Positions 1 through 7,687 of a stretch of DNA of 45,873 nt are shown piece by piece. Each line of letters opens with the position of its first letter. Position 1 is the first letter of the stretch. The notes below the pieces were generated by a model that saw only the letters and a program-made list of their open reading frames with translations, had not been told where the DNA came from and did no database searches. Origin of the DNA: Candidatus Gastranaerophilales bacterium (GTDB lineage: Bacteria > Cyanobacteriota > Vampirovibrionia > Gastranaerophilales > Gastranaerophilaceae); the NCBI GenBank assembly GCA_944324905.1, contig CALUYB010000013.1, forward strand, positions 1 to 45,873. The letters are read 5' to 3'. The position numbers were made by a program, and so were the translations under genes.

Positions 1-800
1 TAATATTTTTTATAAATTTCTTTTATGTCGTTTAATTCAAAATCTTTATTTGGTTTTAGGTAAACACTTGCTAAAATTCCCCTGTTCATAGGTATTAAGT
101 GTGGTGTAAAGTTTACAAGTACATTCTGTTTTGAAATATCGCCAAGTATTTGCTCAATTTCTGGAGTATGTCTGTGAGAGGCAACTTTATAGGGTTTAAT
201 TGTTTCGTTACATTCACAAAAGAGTGTGTCAATGTTTAGTCCTCTGCCTGCACCTGTCACACCTGATTTTGCATCAATTATTATTTCATCAGAACTAACT
301 ACACCCTCTTTTAAAAGCGGCGCAACAGCAAGAATAGAGGCAGTTGCGTAGCAGCCCGGGTTTGCAACAAGTCTTGCGTTTTTAATTTTTTCAAAATTCC
401 ACTCCGGCAAACCATATACAGCTTCATTTAAAAGATTTTGCCCAAAATGTTCGGTTTTATACCATTTTTCGTAGGTTTCTTTATTGTTTAATCTAAAATC
501 CGCCCCTAAGTCTATTACTTTTGTATTGTTTAATATTTCCTTATTGATTTTTGCACTTGCTATTCCATGAGGCAGTGCAAGGAAAATAACATCCGCTTTT
601 TTGGAAATTTCTTCAATATTTTCTTTTTCAAGTTCAATGTCTAAAATCCCTTTAAAATTTTTGTAAATATCGCAAAATTGTTGCCCACTATAGCTTTTGC
701 TCACCAAAGATACAATTTCAACACTTTTGTGATGCGCAAGTATTGCTGCAAGAACTGCGCCTGAATAACCTGTTGCTCCTATTATTGCTGCTTTTATCAT
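1..800 (-). CDS. argC: N-acetyl-gamma-glutamyl-phosphate reductase, 3' end outside the window
   Basis: This enzyme reduces N-acetyl-glutamyl-5-phosphate to N-acetylglutamate semialdehyde with NADPH, the third step of arginine synthesis in the cytoplasm. Reading the minus strand from the ATG at 800-798 gives about 266 codons running off the window edge. The start carries the NAD(P)-binding GATGYSG motif. The catalytic-cysteine segment NPGCYAT and the family pattern HRHTPEIEQ with FTPHLIPMNRG follow in order. A ribosome-binding site (AAAGG) lies about 7 nt before the start. The gene is preceded by an arginine-rich leader peptide and an intrinsic terminator, so it is probably controlled by attenuation. 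Identity is secure; only the C-terminus is missing. Confidence 0.95.
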   Translation of the reverse strand, partial: MIKAAIIGATGYSGAVLAAILAHHKSVEIVSLVSKSYSGQQFCDIYKNFKGILDIELEKENIEEISKKADVIFLALPHGIASAKINKEILNNTKVIDLGADFRLNNKETYEKWYKTEHFGQNLLNEAVYGLPEWNFEKIKNARLVANPGCYATASILAVAPLLKEGVVSSDEIIIDAKSGVTGAGRGLNIDTLFCECNETIKPYKVASHRHTPEIEQILGDISKQNVLVNFTPHLIPMNRGILASVYLKPNKDFELNDIKEIYKKY

Positions 801-816
801 TTTTTGCCTTTCTACT

Positions 817-858
817 AAAAAAGCCTCCCTTTTTGGATAACCACATAAGGGAGGCTTA
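817..858 (-). terminator. Attenuator-type intrinsic terminator in the argC leader
   Basis: On the minus strand a perfect 10-11 bp GC-rich stem (arms at 848-857 and 821-830) is followed at once by six U residues (822-817). It sits between the leader peptide and the argC start, so it would stop transcription before argC. A competing pairing of 895-889 (AGGUUUA) with 858-852 (UAAGCCU), 7 bp with one G-U pair, would destroy the terminator stem and could act as antiterminator. The hairpin is seen directly; the switch is inferred. Confidence 0.8.
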
Positions 859-893
859 AAAAATTTATTTTACAACTTCATACAAAAATAAAC

Positions 894-956
894 CTAATAA
901 GACTCCAGTCTTATTAAGCGTCGGCGGATAAATCTAACTTGTTGAAGTTTTTTCAT
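894..956 (-). CDS. Arginine-rich leader peptide of argC (20 aa)
   Basis: A 20-codon ORF on the minus strand begins MKKLQQVRFI, continues RRRLIRLESY and ends in TAG. Five of the 20 residues are arginine, three of them consecutive (codons CGC CGA CGC at 926-918). AGGA lies about 7 nt before the ATG, a plausible ribosome-binding site. A 10-bp inverted repeat (895-904 with 907-916) covers its last codons and stop, and an intrinsic terminator follows at 817-858, just before argC. This is the layout of a ribosome-mediated attenuator: stalling at arginine codons when charged tRNA-Arg is scarce would favour read-through. The peptide is too short for database support, but composition and position agree well. 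Confidence 0.75.
   Translation of the reverse strand: MKKLQQVRFIRRRLIRLESY
895..916 (-). promoter_or_regulatory. Hairpin over the stop codon of the arginine leader peptide
   Basis: A perfect 10-bp inverted repeat with a 2-nt centre lies over codons 14-21 of the leader peptide. A ribosome stalled at the arginine codons would block its 5' arm. It may serve as the pause or protector hairpin of an attenuator. The symmetry could alternatively be an operator for an arginine repressor, but I see no clear ARG-box consensus. Confidence 0.5.
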
Positions 957-1070
957 TTTATTTCCTATTTTCTTTTGATTAATTACAACATTTTTTTTAA
1001 AAGTTGTCAAGAATAAATTGTTTAATTTACACGAATTATTTTCAAATTTTGTTATGATAAAATATTTACC

Positions 1071-1559
1071 ATGGAATATATAATTGGCAATTGTTACAGC
1101 GATTTTATAAACCTGCGCGAAGGACAGACTTTTTCTTTTGACGGAGAAAAAGCACAAGTTGTAATACTCAGAAAAAATTTAGATGAAGATTTAATAAAAA
1201 TTATCGAAAAAAATGAAATATTTTTCCAAATATTTTTAAGAGAAGAAATTATTTTCATATTGGTAAAAATTGATAATTTAAAATGGATTGATATGCCTTT
1301 TGTTTCAAAATCGCTAAATTATCCGTTAGTACCTGATAACACAGGTTACGAATGCGAAATTTTGCTTGCAAACTCAATGAGCGGAAAACTTCATGTAAAA
1401 AGAATGGAAAATTTTTCAATTGGCCTTTCAAAAGCTTTATTTTGGGCAACATATAAACAGATTAAAAATCCAATAAAAGATATCCAAAGAAAAATTAACA
1501 AAGTGCATGCCTGTTTTTCATCAGAGGAAATGGCAAGATTATCGTTAGGAAAACACTAG
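1071..1559 (+). CDS. Hypothetical protein (162 aa)
   Basis: I do not recognise this family. The protein is soluble-looking, with an N-terminal part rich in beta-prone segments (REGQTFSFDGEKAQVVIL, FFQIFLREEIIFILVKI) and a C-terminal half with a basic helical segment (KQIKNPIKDIQRKINK). There is no signal peptide or membrane helix. No convincing Shine-Dalgarno sequence precedes the ATG; a TAAAAT hexamer ends 7 nt before it, so the mRNA may have a very short leader. The gene stands alone, divergent from argC and convergent with the CDF transporter, whose stop lies 2 nt away. Length and clean frame support a real gene. Confidence 0.7.
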   Translation: MEYIIGNCYSDFINLREGQTFSFDGEKAQVVILRKNLDEDLIKIIEKNEIFFQIFLREEIIFILVKIDNLKWIDMPFVSKSLNYPLVPDNTGYECEILLANSMSGKLHVKRMENFSIGLSKALFWATYKQIKNPIKDIQRKINKVHACFSSEEMARLSLGKH

Positions 1560-1561
1560 AA

Positions 1562-2203
1562 TTACTTATTTTTTACATCAAGCAAAATAATTGATGTTGA
1601 TTTTATTAGATTATAGGCCCAGATGCAAATTAAAATTCCGCCAATTATGCCTACAAGCGGGTCAAGAAAAACTAAACCGAAAAATTTACCTGCTAGCAGT
1701 GCAAAAATTGCAAAAAATGACGTCAGAGCATCAGCCAGAATATGCATATAAGCAGCCAAAAAATTGTAATCTTTATGCTCGTGATTATGGTGATGAGATT
1801 TTACGCCCATTATTAGAATACTTAAAAGATTAACAACAAGACCAATTACAGCAACAATTATTGCATCGTTAAAATGAATTTCATACGGATTAAAAAAGCG
1901 AGCAACTGATTCAAATAAAATCCAAATACCTGTAATGCCCAGTAAAATAGAGCTTGCAAACCCTGCAAGTGTTCCTATTTTATCGACATTTATTTCATAT
2001 TTTTCACTTTTAGATAATTTTGCAGACAAAATATAAGCAAAAAATGTTATTGATAAAGCAAAAGCATGTGTTCCCATGTGCCACCCGTCAGCAGTAAGTG
2101 CCATTGAGCGGGTTACAATACCAAAAAATATCTCAAAAACCATAGTAACAAGTGTTAAGATTATCACAAGCAAAGTTTTGTTTTTTGCTTCATTATTTGA
2201 CAT
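1562..2203 (-). CDS. Cation diffusion facilitator metal transporter, short form without C-terminal domain
   Basis: This is an inner-membrane metal/proton antiporter of the CDF family. About six hydrophobic segments are visible. The metal-site acids and histidines are in TM2 (LTADGWHMGTH) and TM5 (HILADALTS), and a His-rich loop (HHHNHEH) lies between TM4 and TM5. The DGWHMGTH motif resembles the DmeF-type cobalt/nickel branch, but substrate cannot be fixed from sequence alone. It ends right after TM6, so the usual cytoplasmic domain of about 90 residues is absent. I place the start at 2203 because GAGG lies 6-7 nt upstream; the ATG at 2215 has no such site and would overlap the preceding gene. 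Confidence 0.85.
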   Translation of the reverse strand: MSNNEAKNKTLLVIILTLVTMVFEIFFGIVTRSMALTADGWHMGTHAFALSITFFAYILSAKLSKSEKYEINVDKIGTLAGFASSILLGITGIWILFESVARFFNPYEIHFNDAIIVAVIGLVVNLLSILIMGVKSHHHNHEHKDYNFLAAYMHILADALTSFFAIFALLAGKFFGLVFLDPLVGIIGGILICIWAYNLIKSTSIILLDVKNK

Positions 2204-2204
2204 T

Positions 2205-2795
2205 TTAAACCTCATTTTTAAAATACTTCATTTTATCTTCTTCGTTAATTTCTCTTATAACTCTGCAAGGCGAGCCATAAGCAAGGGTATTTGAAGGAAT
2301 ATCTTTGGTAATAACACTACCTGCGCCTATTACAACATTATCACCTATTGTAACATTGGGTAGAACAATTGTATTTGCACCGAACCAAACGTTGTTTCCG
2401 ACATATATAGGATAGGCGTATTCAATCCATTTATTTCTTTTCTCAACATCTAAAGGATGTCCTGCAGTATAAAATCCACAATTTGGAGCAATTAAAACAT
2501 TATCTCCAAATTTAATTTTTGTACAGTCAAGCATTACGCAGTTGTGGTTAATATAGAAATTATTCCCTGCTTCGATGTTATAACCGTAATCACACCAAAA
2601 ATCGGATTCAATATTAAAAGTTTCACCAATTTTACCAAAGAGTTTTTTTATAATTTTTTGTCGCTTTTTTACATCAGAAGGCTTTGTATGGTTATATTTA
2701 AAGCACAAATCCTTTGCGCGCAAGCGTTCTTTATAAAGTGAAACATCGGTTGCGTCGTATAAATAGCCATTTATCATTTTATCTTTATTATTCAT
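2205..2795 (-). CDS. Sugar O-acetyltransferase, maltose/galactoside acetyltransferase (Maa/LacA/NodL) family
   Basis: This cytoplasmic enzyme moves acetyl groups from acetyl-CoA to sugar hydroxyls. The 196-residue protein opens with the Maa N-terminal domain (KMINGYLYDATD) and continues as a left-handed beta-helix of hexapeptide repeats. The family's active-site region is present (NFYINHNCVMLDCTKIKFGD, then TAGHPLD) and the C-terminal coils include VWFGANTIVLPNVTIGDN. I reject the more upstream ATG at 2909: its extension is hydrophobic, non-homologous and covers the divergent promoter. The start at 2795 has no Shine-Dalgarno site, but a TATACT -10 box lies exactly 6 nt upstream, suggesting a leaderless mRNA. 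The CDF gene follows directly. Confidence 0.9.
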   Translation of the reverse strand: MNNKDKMINGYLYDATDVSLYKERLRAKDLCFKYNHTKPSDVKKRQKIIKKLFGKIGETFNIESDFWCDYGYNIEAGNNFYINHNCVMLDCTKIKFGDNVLIAPNCGFYTAGHPLDVEKRNKWIEYAYPIYVGNNVWFGANTIVLPNVTIGDNVVIGAGSVITKDIPSNTLAYGSPCRVIREINEEDKMKYFKNEV

Positions 2796-2801
2796 AAGCA
2801 A

Positions 2802-2807
2802 AGTATA
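2802..2807 (-). promoter_or_regulatory. -10 box of the acetyltransferase gene, leaderless geometry
   Basis: The minus strand reads TATACT and then 6 nt to the ATG at 2795, so transcription would begin at or beside the A of the start codon. The -35 region is poor (TGGTGG at 17-nt spacing). Confidence 0.45.
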
Positions 2808-2846
2808 ACAAATTTTCCAAAAAACCACCATATTAAAGCTGGGCAA

Positions 2847-2875
2847 TTGACAATTTAAATGACAAAAAATATACT
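2847..2875 (+). promoter_or_regulatory. Strong sigma-70-type promoter for the nitroreductase
   Basis: TTGACA at 2847-2852, a 17-nt spacer and TATACT at 2870-2875 are near-consensus. The spacing to the GAGGTG ribosome-binding site and the ATG at 2896 is normal. Confidence 0.8.
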
Positions 2876-2895
2876 TGAAAAAAACGAGGTGTATA

Positions 2896-3762
2896 ATGAA
2901 AAAAATCATAATAGATAAAGAAAAATGTACTCATTGCGGGCTTTGCATTAGTGATTGCGTTTCAGGCTGTATAAGTTTTAACGATGAAAATATTCCAAAA
3001 ATGGATGATGAGAAAAGATGTATTTCTTGTCAGCATTGCCTTGCCATTTGCCCGACAGGCGCACTTTCTTTTTGTGATAAAAATCCGCAAGATTCTCAAA
3101 TTGTTGACTACAATGATATTTTAGGACTTATAAAATCAAGAAAAAGTGTAAGACAATATAAAGATGAAGAAATTTCCACTGAAATAATGGAAAAATTAAA
3201 ACAAATGCTGCCTTACATTCCAACAGGTTGCAACTCTCACAGTTTGCACTTTTCAATTGTCGAGAAAAAATCGGCAATGGATGTTATAAGAAATAAAGTT
3301 AACGATTTAATTATAAAAACGATGTCATATAAGGCACTTTCGCCAATTATGAATAAATTTTCAAGATACAAAGACGCATTTTTAAACGGCGAAGATGTAA
3401 TATTTAGAGGCGCACCGCATATGGTGGTTGTCTCATCCCCGCTTAGCGCACCATGTGCCAATGTTGACCCTATAATTGCCCTTAGCTATTTTGAACTCTA
3501 CGCTCAGCACTTAGGGATAGGTACTTGCTGGTGCGGTTTTGCGCAAGCTTGTTTAAAATTTTTCCCTGAAATCTGTGAAATGCTTGAAATACCATCAGGC
3601 TATAAACCTGTCTATGTAATGCTTTTTGGTACACCGAAAGTTAAATACCAAAGGACAGCTCAACCTGAGGCGTATTCAATTTCTGAAATTAAAGAAATTC
3701 ATAAAAAAGACTCTTGTATTTTTTGCAAAATAAAAAGGTTTATTACAAATTTTTTAAGATAG
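2896..3762 (+). CDS. Ferredoxin-nitroreductase fusion protein
   Basis: The N-terminal 60 residues hold two [4Fe-4S] ferredoxin motifs (CTHCGLCISDC, CISCQHCLAICP). The rest is a nitroreductase-type FMN domain starting near SRKSVRQYKDEEIS and including the segment GIGTCWCGFAQ. Such proteins pass electrons from iron-sulfur centres to FMN and reduce nitro compounds, quinones or flavins in anaerobes; the physiological substrate is unknown. GAGGTG about 6 nt before the ATG at 2896 fixes the start, discarding seven residues of a longer frame. It has its own strong promoter and ends at a perfect hairpin (3789-3815), so it is a single-gene unit. Confidence 0.9.
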   Translation: MKKIIIDKEKCTHCGLCISDCVSGCISFNDENIPKMDDEKRCISCQHCLAICPTGALSFCDKNPQDSQIVDYNDILGLIKSRKSVRQYKDEEISTEIMEKLKQMLPYIPTGCNSHSLHFSIVEKKSAMDVIRNKVNDLIIKTMSYKALSPIMNKFSRYKDAFLNGEDVIFRGAPHMVVVSSPLSAPCANVDPIIALSYFELYAQHLGIGTCWCGFAQACLKFFPEICEMLEIPSGYKPVYVMLFGTPKVKYQRTAQPEAYSISEIKEIHKKDSCIFCKIKRFITNFLR

Positions 3763-3788
3763 CATAACAACTTTAAAAACTTATAAAT

Positions 3789-3818
3789 AATATTGACATT
3801 TTCCATGTCAATATTTTG
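3789..3818 (+). terminator. Intrinsic terminator after the nitroreductase gene
   Basis: A perfect 11-bp stem (3789-3799 with 3805-3815) has a 5-nt loop and a short T run. The stem is AT-rich. The rest of the gap to 3939 shows no further structure. Confidence 0.6.
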
Positions 3819-3939
3819 GTATTCCATTTACACAAATATAAAAATATCTGCTAATTGCTTTAAATTATATACAAATAATTAAAGTTAAGGTCAATAGCAT
3901 TAATATTCAATTTCATAGAAAATAGTCTTGAGGTTATTA

Positions 3940-4260
3940 ATGTCAAACTTAAAAAAGCTTTTAGGGACAAGGATAAGAGAACTCAGAAGAAAAAGAGGTC
4001 TTACTCAAGAGAAATTGGCGGAGTTAGCAGAAATTAGCGCACCAAGTATTAGTAAAATTGAAAGCGGAATTTATCATCCGTCAGAAGAAAATATAGAAAG
4101 AATAGCAAAAATACTGGATGTAGAAATTTACGAACTATATAAGTTTGATAAAACAAGTAATGCTGAAATAACAAAAGACAAAATAAATTCATTAATAAAT
4201 AAGGCAAATAATGAACAATTAAAACTCATACTAAAAATTGTTACGGATATAATAAATTGA
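3940..4260 (+). CDS. XRE-family helix-turn-helix transcriptional regulator
   Basis: A 106-residue DNA-binding protein. Residues about 8-64 form a Cro/C1-type HTH domain (IRELRRKRGLTQEKLAELAEISAPSISKIESG...). A short helical tail of about 40 residues may serve for dimerisation. ATG at 3940 is chosen because GAGG lies about 8 nt upstream; the TTG at 3928 overlaps that site. Its stop codon overlaps the TTG start of the next gene (TTGA at 4257-4260), so regulator and aminotransferase are probably translationally coupled. It may control polysaccharide island 1, which begins here. Confidence 0.9.
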   Translation: MSNLKKLLGTRIRELRRKRGLTQEKLAELAEISAPSISKIESGIYHPSEENIERIAKILDVEIYELYKFDKTSNAEITKDKINSLINKANNEQLKLILKIVTDIIN

Positions 4261-5396
4261 AAACAACACAGGGAAAAATCAAAGAAAAAATATATGTTAC
4301 GAGTCCACTTTTGCCGGAGTTAGAGGATGTCTGCGGTGAAATAAAGGATATTTTTGCTTCAAAATGGCTCACAAACATGGGGCAAAAGCACAAGGAGCTT
4401 GAAGAAAAATTAAAAGATGAGTTAAAAGTTAAAAACTTGTCTTTATTTAACAATGGTACTATAGCACTTTTAACAGCAATAAAAGCACTAAATTTACCGG
4501 AAGGCAGCGAAGTTATAACAACCCCTTTTACTTTTGCAGCTACTCCGCATTCAATTGTCTGGAATGGACTTAAGCCTGTTTTTTGCGACATAGAACCAAA
4601 TACAATGACTCTTGATGCGCAAAAAATTGAAGAATTAATTACACCAAAAACAAGTGCGATTTTAGGCGTCCACGTATACGGTTTTCCTTGTGACGTTGAG
4701 ACTATTCAAAAAATTGCAGATAAGTATAATTTAAAAGTTATATATGACGCTGCGCACGCTTTCTCAACAGAAATTAACGGCAGGGGCATAGGTACATTTG
4801 GCGATATTTCAGCGTTTTCTTTTCACGCTACAAAACTTTTTAACACAATAGAAGGCGGAGCTTTAAGCTATAATGACAGCTCGCTTGAAAGAAAAGTTTA
4901 TAACCTTAGAAACTTTGGCATAAGAAATGAAGAAGTAGTTGAAGAAGTTGGCATTAATGGTAAAATGAATGAACTGCAAGCAGCTTTTGGTTTATTGAAT
5001 TTAAAAATATACAGAAAAGAACAAGAAAAAAGAAAGAAATTAAAAGAATTTTATGATGGCGAGCTAAGCAAAATACAAGGCATAAGAATTCCAAAAATGC
5101 CTCAAAACGTTAAAAATTCTTATCAATATTACCCAATTATAATAGAGGATGATTACCCTATATCAAGAAATGAAATTTACGACAGTTTCAAAGAAGAAAA
5201 TATTTTCACAAGAAAGTATTTTTATCCGGCTTGTTCTGATTATGATTGCTATAAAAACGACTTGGCTGTCAAACTTGCTCATTTACCTGTAACAAATGAC
5301 TTAAAAAACAAAGTTTTATGCTTGCCGTATTACGGCAGCTTAAAAAAAGAAACAGCAGAGTATATTGTATCGAGACTGCAAAACAAAATGAATTAA
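4257..5396 (+). CDS. DegT/DnrJ/EryC1/StrS-family sugar aminotransferase
   Basis: A PLP-dependent enzyme that aminates nucleotide-linked keto-sugars for surface glycans. The N-terminus (KIYVTSPLLPELEDV, then LTNMGQKHKELEEKL) matches the start of dTDP-4-keto-6-deoxyhexose transaminases. FNNGTIALLTAIKAL, the PLP aspartate region YDAAHAFSTE, and the Schiff-base lysine in SFHATKLFNTIEGGA follow. It is 379 residues, the normal length. The start is TTG, overlapping the regulator's stop; no in-frame ATG fits the family. The closest functional class appears to be a 4-aminotransferase, but substrate is not decided. The 3' end overlaps the convergent GT92 gene by 4 nt. Confidence 0.9.
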   Translation: MKTTQGKIKEKIYVTSPLLPELEDVCGEIKDIFASKWLTNMGQKHKELEEKLKDELKVKNLSLFNNGTIALLTAIKALNLPEGSEVITTPFTFAATPHSIVWNGLKPVFCDIEPNTMTLDAQKIEELITPKTSAILGVHVYGFPCDVETIQKIADKYNLKVIYDAAHAFSTEINGRGIGTFGDISAFSFHATKLFNTIEGGALSYNDSSLERKVYNLRNFGIRNEEVVEEVGINGKMNELQAAFGLLNLKIYRKEQEKRKKLKEFYDGELSKIQGIRIPKMPQNVKNSYQYYPIIIEDDYPISRNEIYDSFKEENIFTRKYFYPACSDYDCYKNDLAVKLAHLPVTNDLKNKVLCLPYYGSLKKETAEYIVSRLQNKMN

Positions 5397-6334
5397 TCTT
5401 TTAATCTTTCTTTTAATTTTGAAAGGTACTTTTGAATTGTTAAATCTTCCTCTGTTTCTCCACAGAAATTCAGAAAACTTTGCAAAACTGGGCGCTTAAC
5501 AGGCATATTGGCATAGTTTCTGTTACACCTTTTTAGATATTCTTCTTCAGATTTTGTATAGTAGTGGTTAAGACGGATTTTTGACATTACTTCCAAATAA
5601 TTACAAACAATCCCATAAGTGTTTGCTGGCACTTCTAATAAATTTGGATAAACAGCAAGCTTGTTGCCTTTGTAATTAGCGTAATGAGCAGTGTGTATTT
5701 CAGATACTTCTTGAGGTTTAAAAATTGATTTAATTTGAGCTGATAAAATAACGCCATATTCTTTTGAAATTTTCGTATAAGCTTCAATGACGGGAACATT
5801 TGGTTTTGTTTTATAACCGTTCGAATCAAACACTTGTTGATTTATTACAACACCAGGATATTTTTCATAGTCTTTTAAAAATTCCTTTATATCATCTTTT
5901 TCAACAGGCAAAATAAATTCATCTAAATCAATAATTGCCATCCAATAGGTTTGCTTTTTGTATTTATAAATTGCATCTCTATAGGCAACATATTGCTTAC
6001 CCTCGCCATCCAATTTATGATAAACAACAATTCCTTTATCAATATAAGGCTGCAAAATTTCAAGAGGATTATCTGTTGAATCATTATCATACAAATAAAA
6101 TCTTTCTACACCCGCCAAAAGATGATACTCTAACCATTCTTTTAAATATGGTGCTTCATCTTTGAAAATCGAGCACACTGATAGATAAACAGGCTTGTTG
6201 GGATAATAGACATCATCACATAGAATAGGTGCTCCAAATTTAAATTTTCTTTTAAAAGATATTCTTATTTTTTCATTCAAAAACTTAACACAATACCTTA
6301 TAAAAACGGGACTATACTCTTTTACTAATATCAT
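5393..6334 (-). CDS. Glycosyltransferase family 92 (DUF23-like)
   Basis: A 313-residue GT-A-fold transferase of the GT92 type. It carries SIFKDEAPYLKEWLEYH, the YLYDNDSTDN segment, and the metal-binding IIDLDEFILP motif. Bacterial members sit in polysaccharide loci and are thought to add sugars, often galactose, to glycans. Acceptor and donor are unknown here. AGGA about 9 nt before the ATG supports the start. It is the only minus-strand gene in island 1, convergent with the aminotransferase. Confidence 0.85.
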   Translation of the reverse strand: MILVKEYSPVFIRYCVKFLNEKIRISFKRKFKFGAPILCDDVYYPNKPVYLSVCSIFKDEAPYLKEWLEYHLLAGVERFYLYDNDSTDNPLEILQPYIDKGIVVYHKLDGEGKQYVAYRDAIYKYKKQTYWMAIIDLDEFILPVEKDDIKEFLKDYEKYPGVVINQQVFDSNGYKTKPNVPVIEAYTKISKEYGVILSAQIKSIFKPQEVSEIHTAHYANYKGNKLAVYPNLLEVPANTYGIVCNYLEVMSKIRLNHYYTKSEEEYLKRCNRNYANMPVKRPVLQSFLNFCGETEEDLTIQKYLSKLKERLKD

Positions 6335-6453
6335 ATATCAATCCTTGCAAAAACAATCTCGTTATTGTAATATATAAAAAACTTGTTAACGAGTCAAGAA
6401 TGTTGAGCAGAGTGACAAATTTTTACATAATGCAATTCCTGAAAGAGAAATTT

Positions 6454-6525
6454 AATGAATATTATTAAAAAAATACTGAACAAATTTAAAAAAGAATATT
6501 GCTCTTATGCAAAGAAAATGACATA
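6454..6525 (+). CDS. Possible 23-residue basic peptide
   Basis: A short ORF (MNIIKKILNKFKK then EYCSYAKKMT) with a purine-rich AGAGAA about 6 nt upstream. It is lysine-rich and amphipathic-looking. It lies in the 230-nt gap before the WbqC gene and may be a degraded gene start or chance. No homologue is recognised. Confidence 0.2.
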
Positions 6526-6566
6526 AAATGCAATGTAAGCTCTTTTATACCAGAGGAGATTTTAAA

Positions 6567-7262
6567 TTGAAAATAGCTATTATGCAACCTTATTTTTTTC
6601 CATATATCGGATACTGGCAATTAATTAATGCAGTAGATGAATTTGTTATATATGACAACATTCAGTACACTAAAAAGGGCTGGATAAATAGAAACCGATT
6701 TTTATTAAATGGCAAGGACAAAATTTTTTCCATTCCTTTAAAAAAGGATTCCGATTACAAAAATGTTATTGAAAGAAACATATCGCCAACTTTTGACAAA
6801 AAAGGCCTTATTTCAAAATTTCAAAATGCATATTTCAAGGCACCTTTTAAAAAAGAAATTACACCTCTTTTAGAGAAAATTATTTATTATGAAAACGATA
6901 ATCTTTTTGAATATGTCTACAATTCTGTTTTAGAAATTTGTAATTACCTTGAAATAAAAACCAATATCATTGTTTCATCAAAAATTAATATTGACCATTC
7001 GCTAAAATCAAAAGATAAAGTCATTGCTATTGTAAAAGCTCTAAATGGTAGCAAATACATAAACCCAATTGGCGGAGTTGAATTATATGACAAAAAAGAA
7101 TTTGAGAACAACAATATAAGTCTGGAATTTTTGAGAGCAAACGAAATTAAATATAATCAAAATACCTCAAACTTTATTCCAAATCTTTCCATTGTAGACT
7201 TGCTAATGTATAATGACTTAAAGAAAGTTCAAGATTATCTAAAGGATTACACTTTAATATGA
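6567..7262 (+). CDS. WbqC-like family protein
   Basis: WbqC-family proteins occur in O-antigen and other surface-glycan loci; their chemistry is not well defined. The 231-residue protein begins KIAIMQPYFFPYIGYWQLIN, the family signature, followed by VIYDNIQYTKKGWINRNR. The start is TTG at 6567: GAGGAG is 8 nt upstream and the family alignment begins exactly there. A more upstream ATG at 6528 adds 13 unrelated residues that cover that ribosome site. The next gene overlaps by 4 nt (ATGA), so the two are coupled. Confidence 0.9.
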   Translation: MKIAIMQPYFFPYIGYWQLINAVDEFVIYDNIQYTKKGWINRNRFLLNGKDKIFSIPLKKDSDYKNVIERNISPTFDKKGLISKFQNAYFKAPFKKEITPLLEKIIYYENDNLFEYVYNSVLEICNYLEIKTNIIVSSKINIDHSLKSKDKVIAIVKALNGSKYINPIGGVELYDKKEFENNNISLEFLRANEIKYNQNTSNFIPNLSIVDLLMYNDLKKVQDYLKDYTLI

Positions 7263-7687
7263 ATGTCTTGTATAAACAAAATTGCTCAACCTTAACAGAG
7301 ATAAGTAAGCACTTTAATCTTTGTGATAATATATTTCTAGAAAACTTAAAAAAAAGGGTTATTCTAAAACAATATATTGAAAAAATATATTATAAATCAC
7401 AAAGACTTGAAGCATGGCATAAGAATAATTTAGTAGGCTTATTAGCTGTTTATGTTGACAAAAATAAGGCGTATATTACCAATATTAGTGTTATACCAGA
7501 GCTAAACAATCAAGGCATAGGTTCTAGTCTTTTAACTTTTCTTATAAATAAATATCCAGAAATCCAAACAATATCACTAGAAGTAAATAAAAACAACAAA
7601 AAAGCTATTAATTTTTACAAAAAACATCACTTTAAGCAAATATCTGACAACGAGAATACTTTATTATGGAGGCTTGATAAGAAATAA
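7259..7687 (+). CDS. GNAT-family N-acetyltransferase
   Basis: A 142-residue acetyltransferase. Acetyl-CoA-binding motif A is visible (ISVIPELNNQGIGSSLLTFLI), with the C-terminal NNKKAINFYKKHHFKQ motif B. It lies between WbqC and two glycosidase-like genes with overlapping ends. A likely role is N-acylation of an amino sugar, perhaps the product of the DegT aminotransferase upstream; this is inference from context. Confidence 0.85.
   Translation: MNVLYKQNCSTLTEISKHFNLCDNIFLENLKKRVILKQYIEKIYYKSQRLEAWHKNNLVGLLAVYVDKNKAYITNISVIPELNNQGIGSSLLTFLINKYPEIQTISLEVNKNNKKAINFYKKHHFKQISDNENTLLWRLDKK

Noticed and set aside
894-1157. An 87-residue minus-strand frame covering the leader peptide
   Set aside because: Its first 66 residues read through AT-rich DNA and the opposite gene; only the last 20 residues have a ribosome site and meaningful content, so I kept just the leader peptide.
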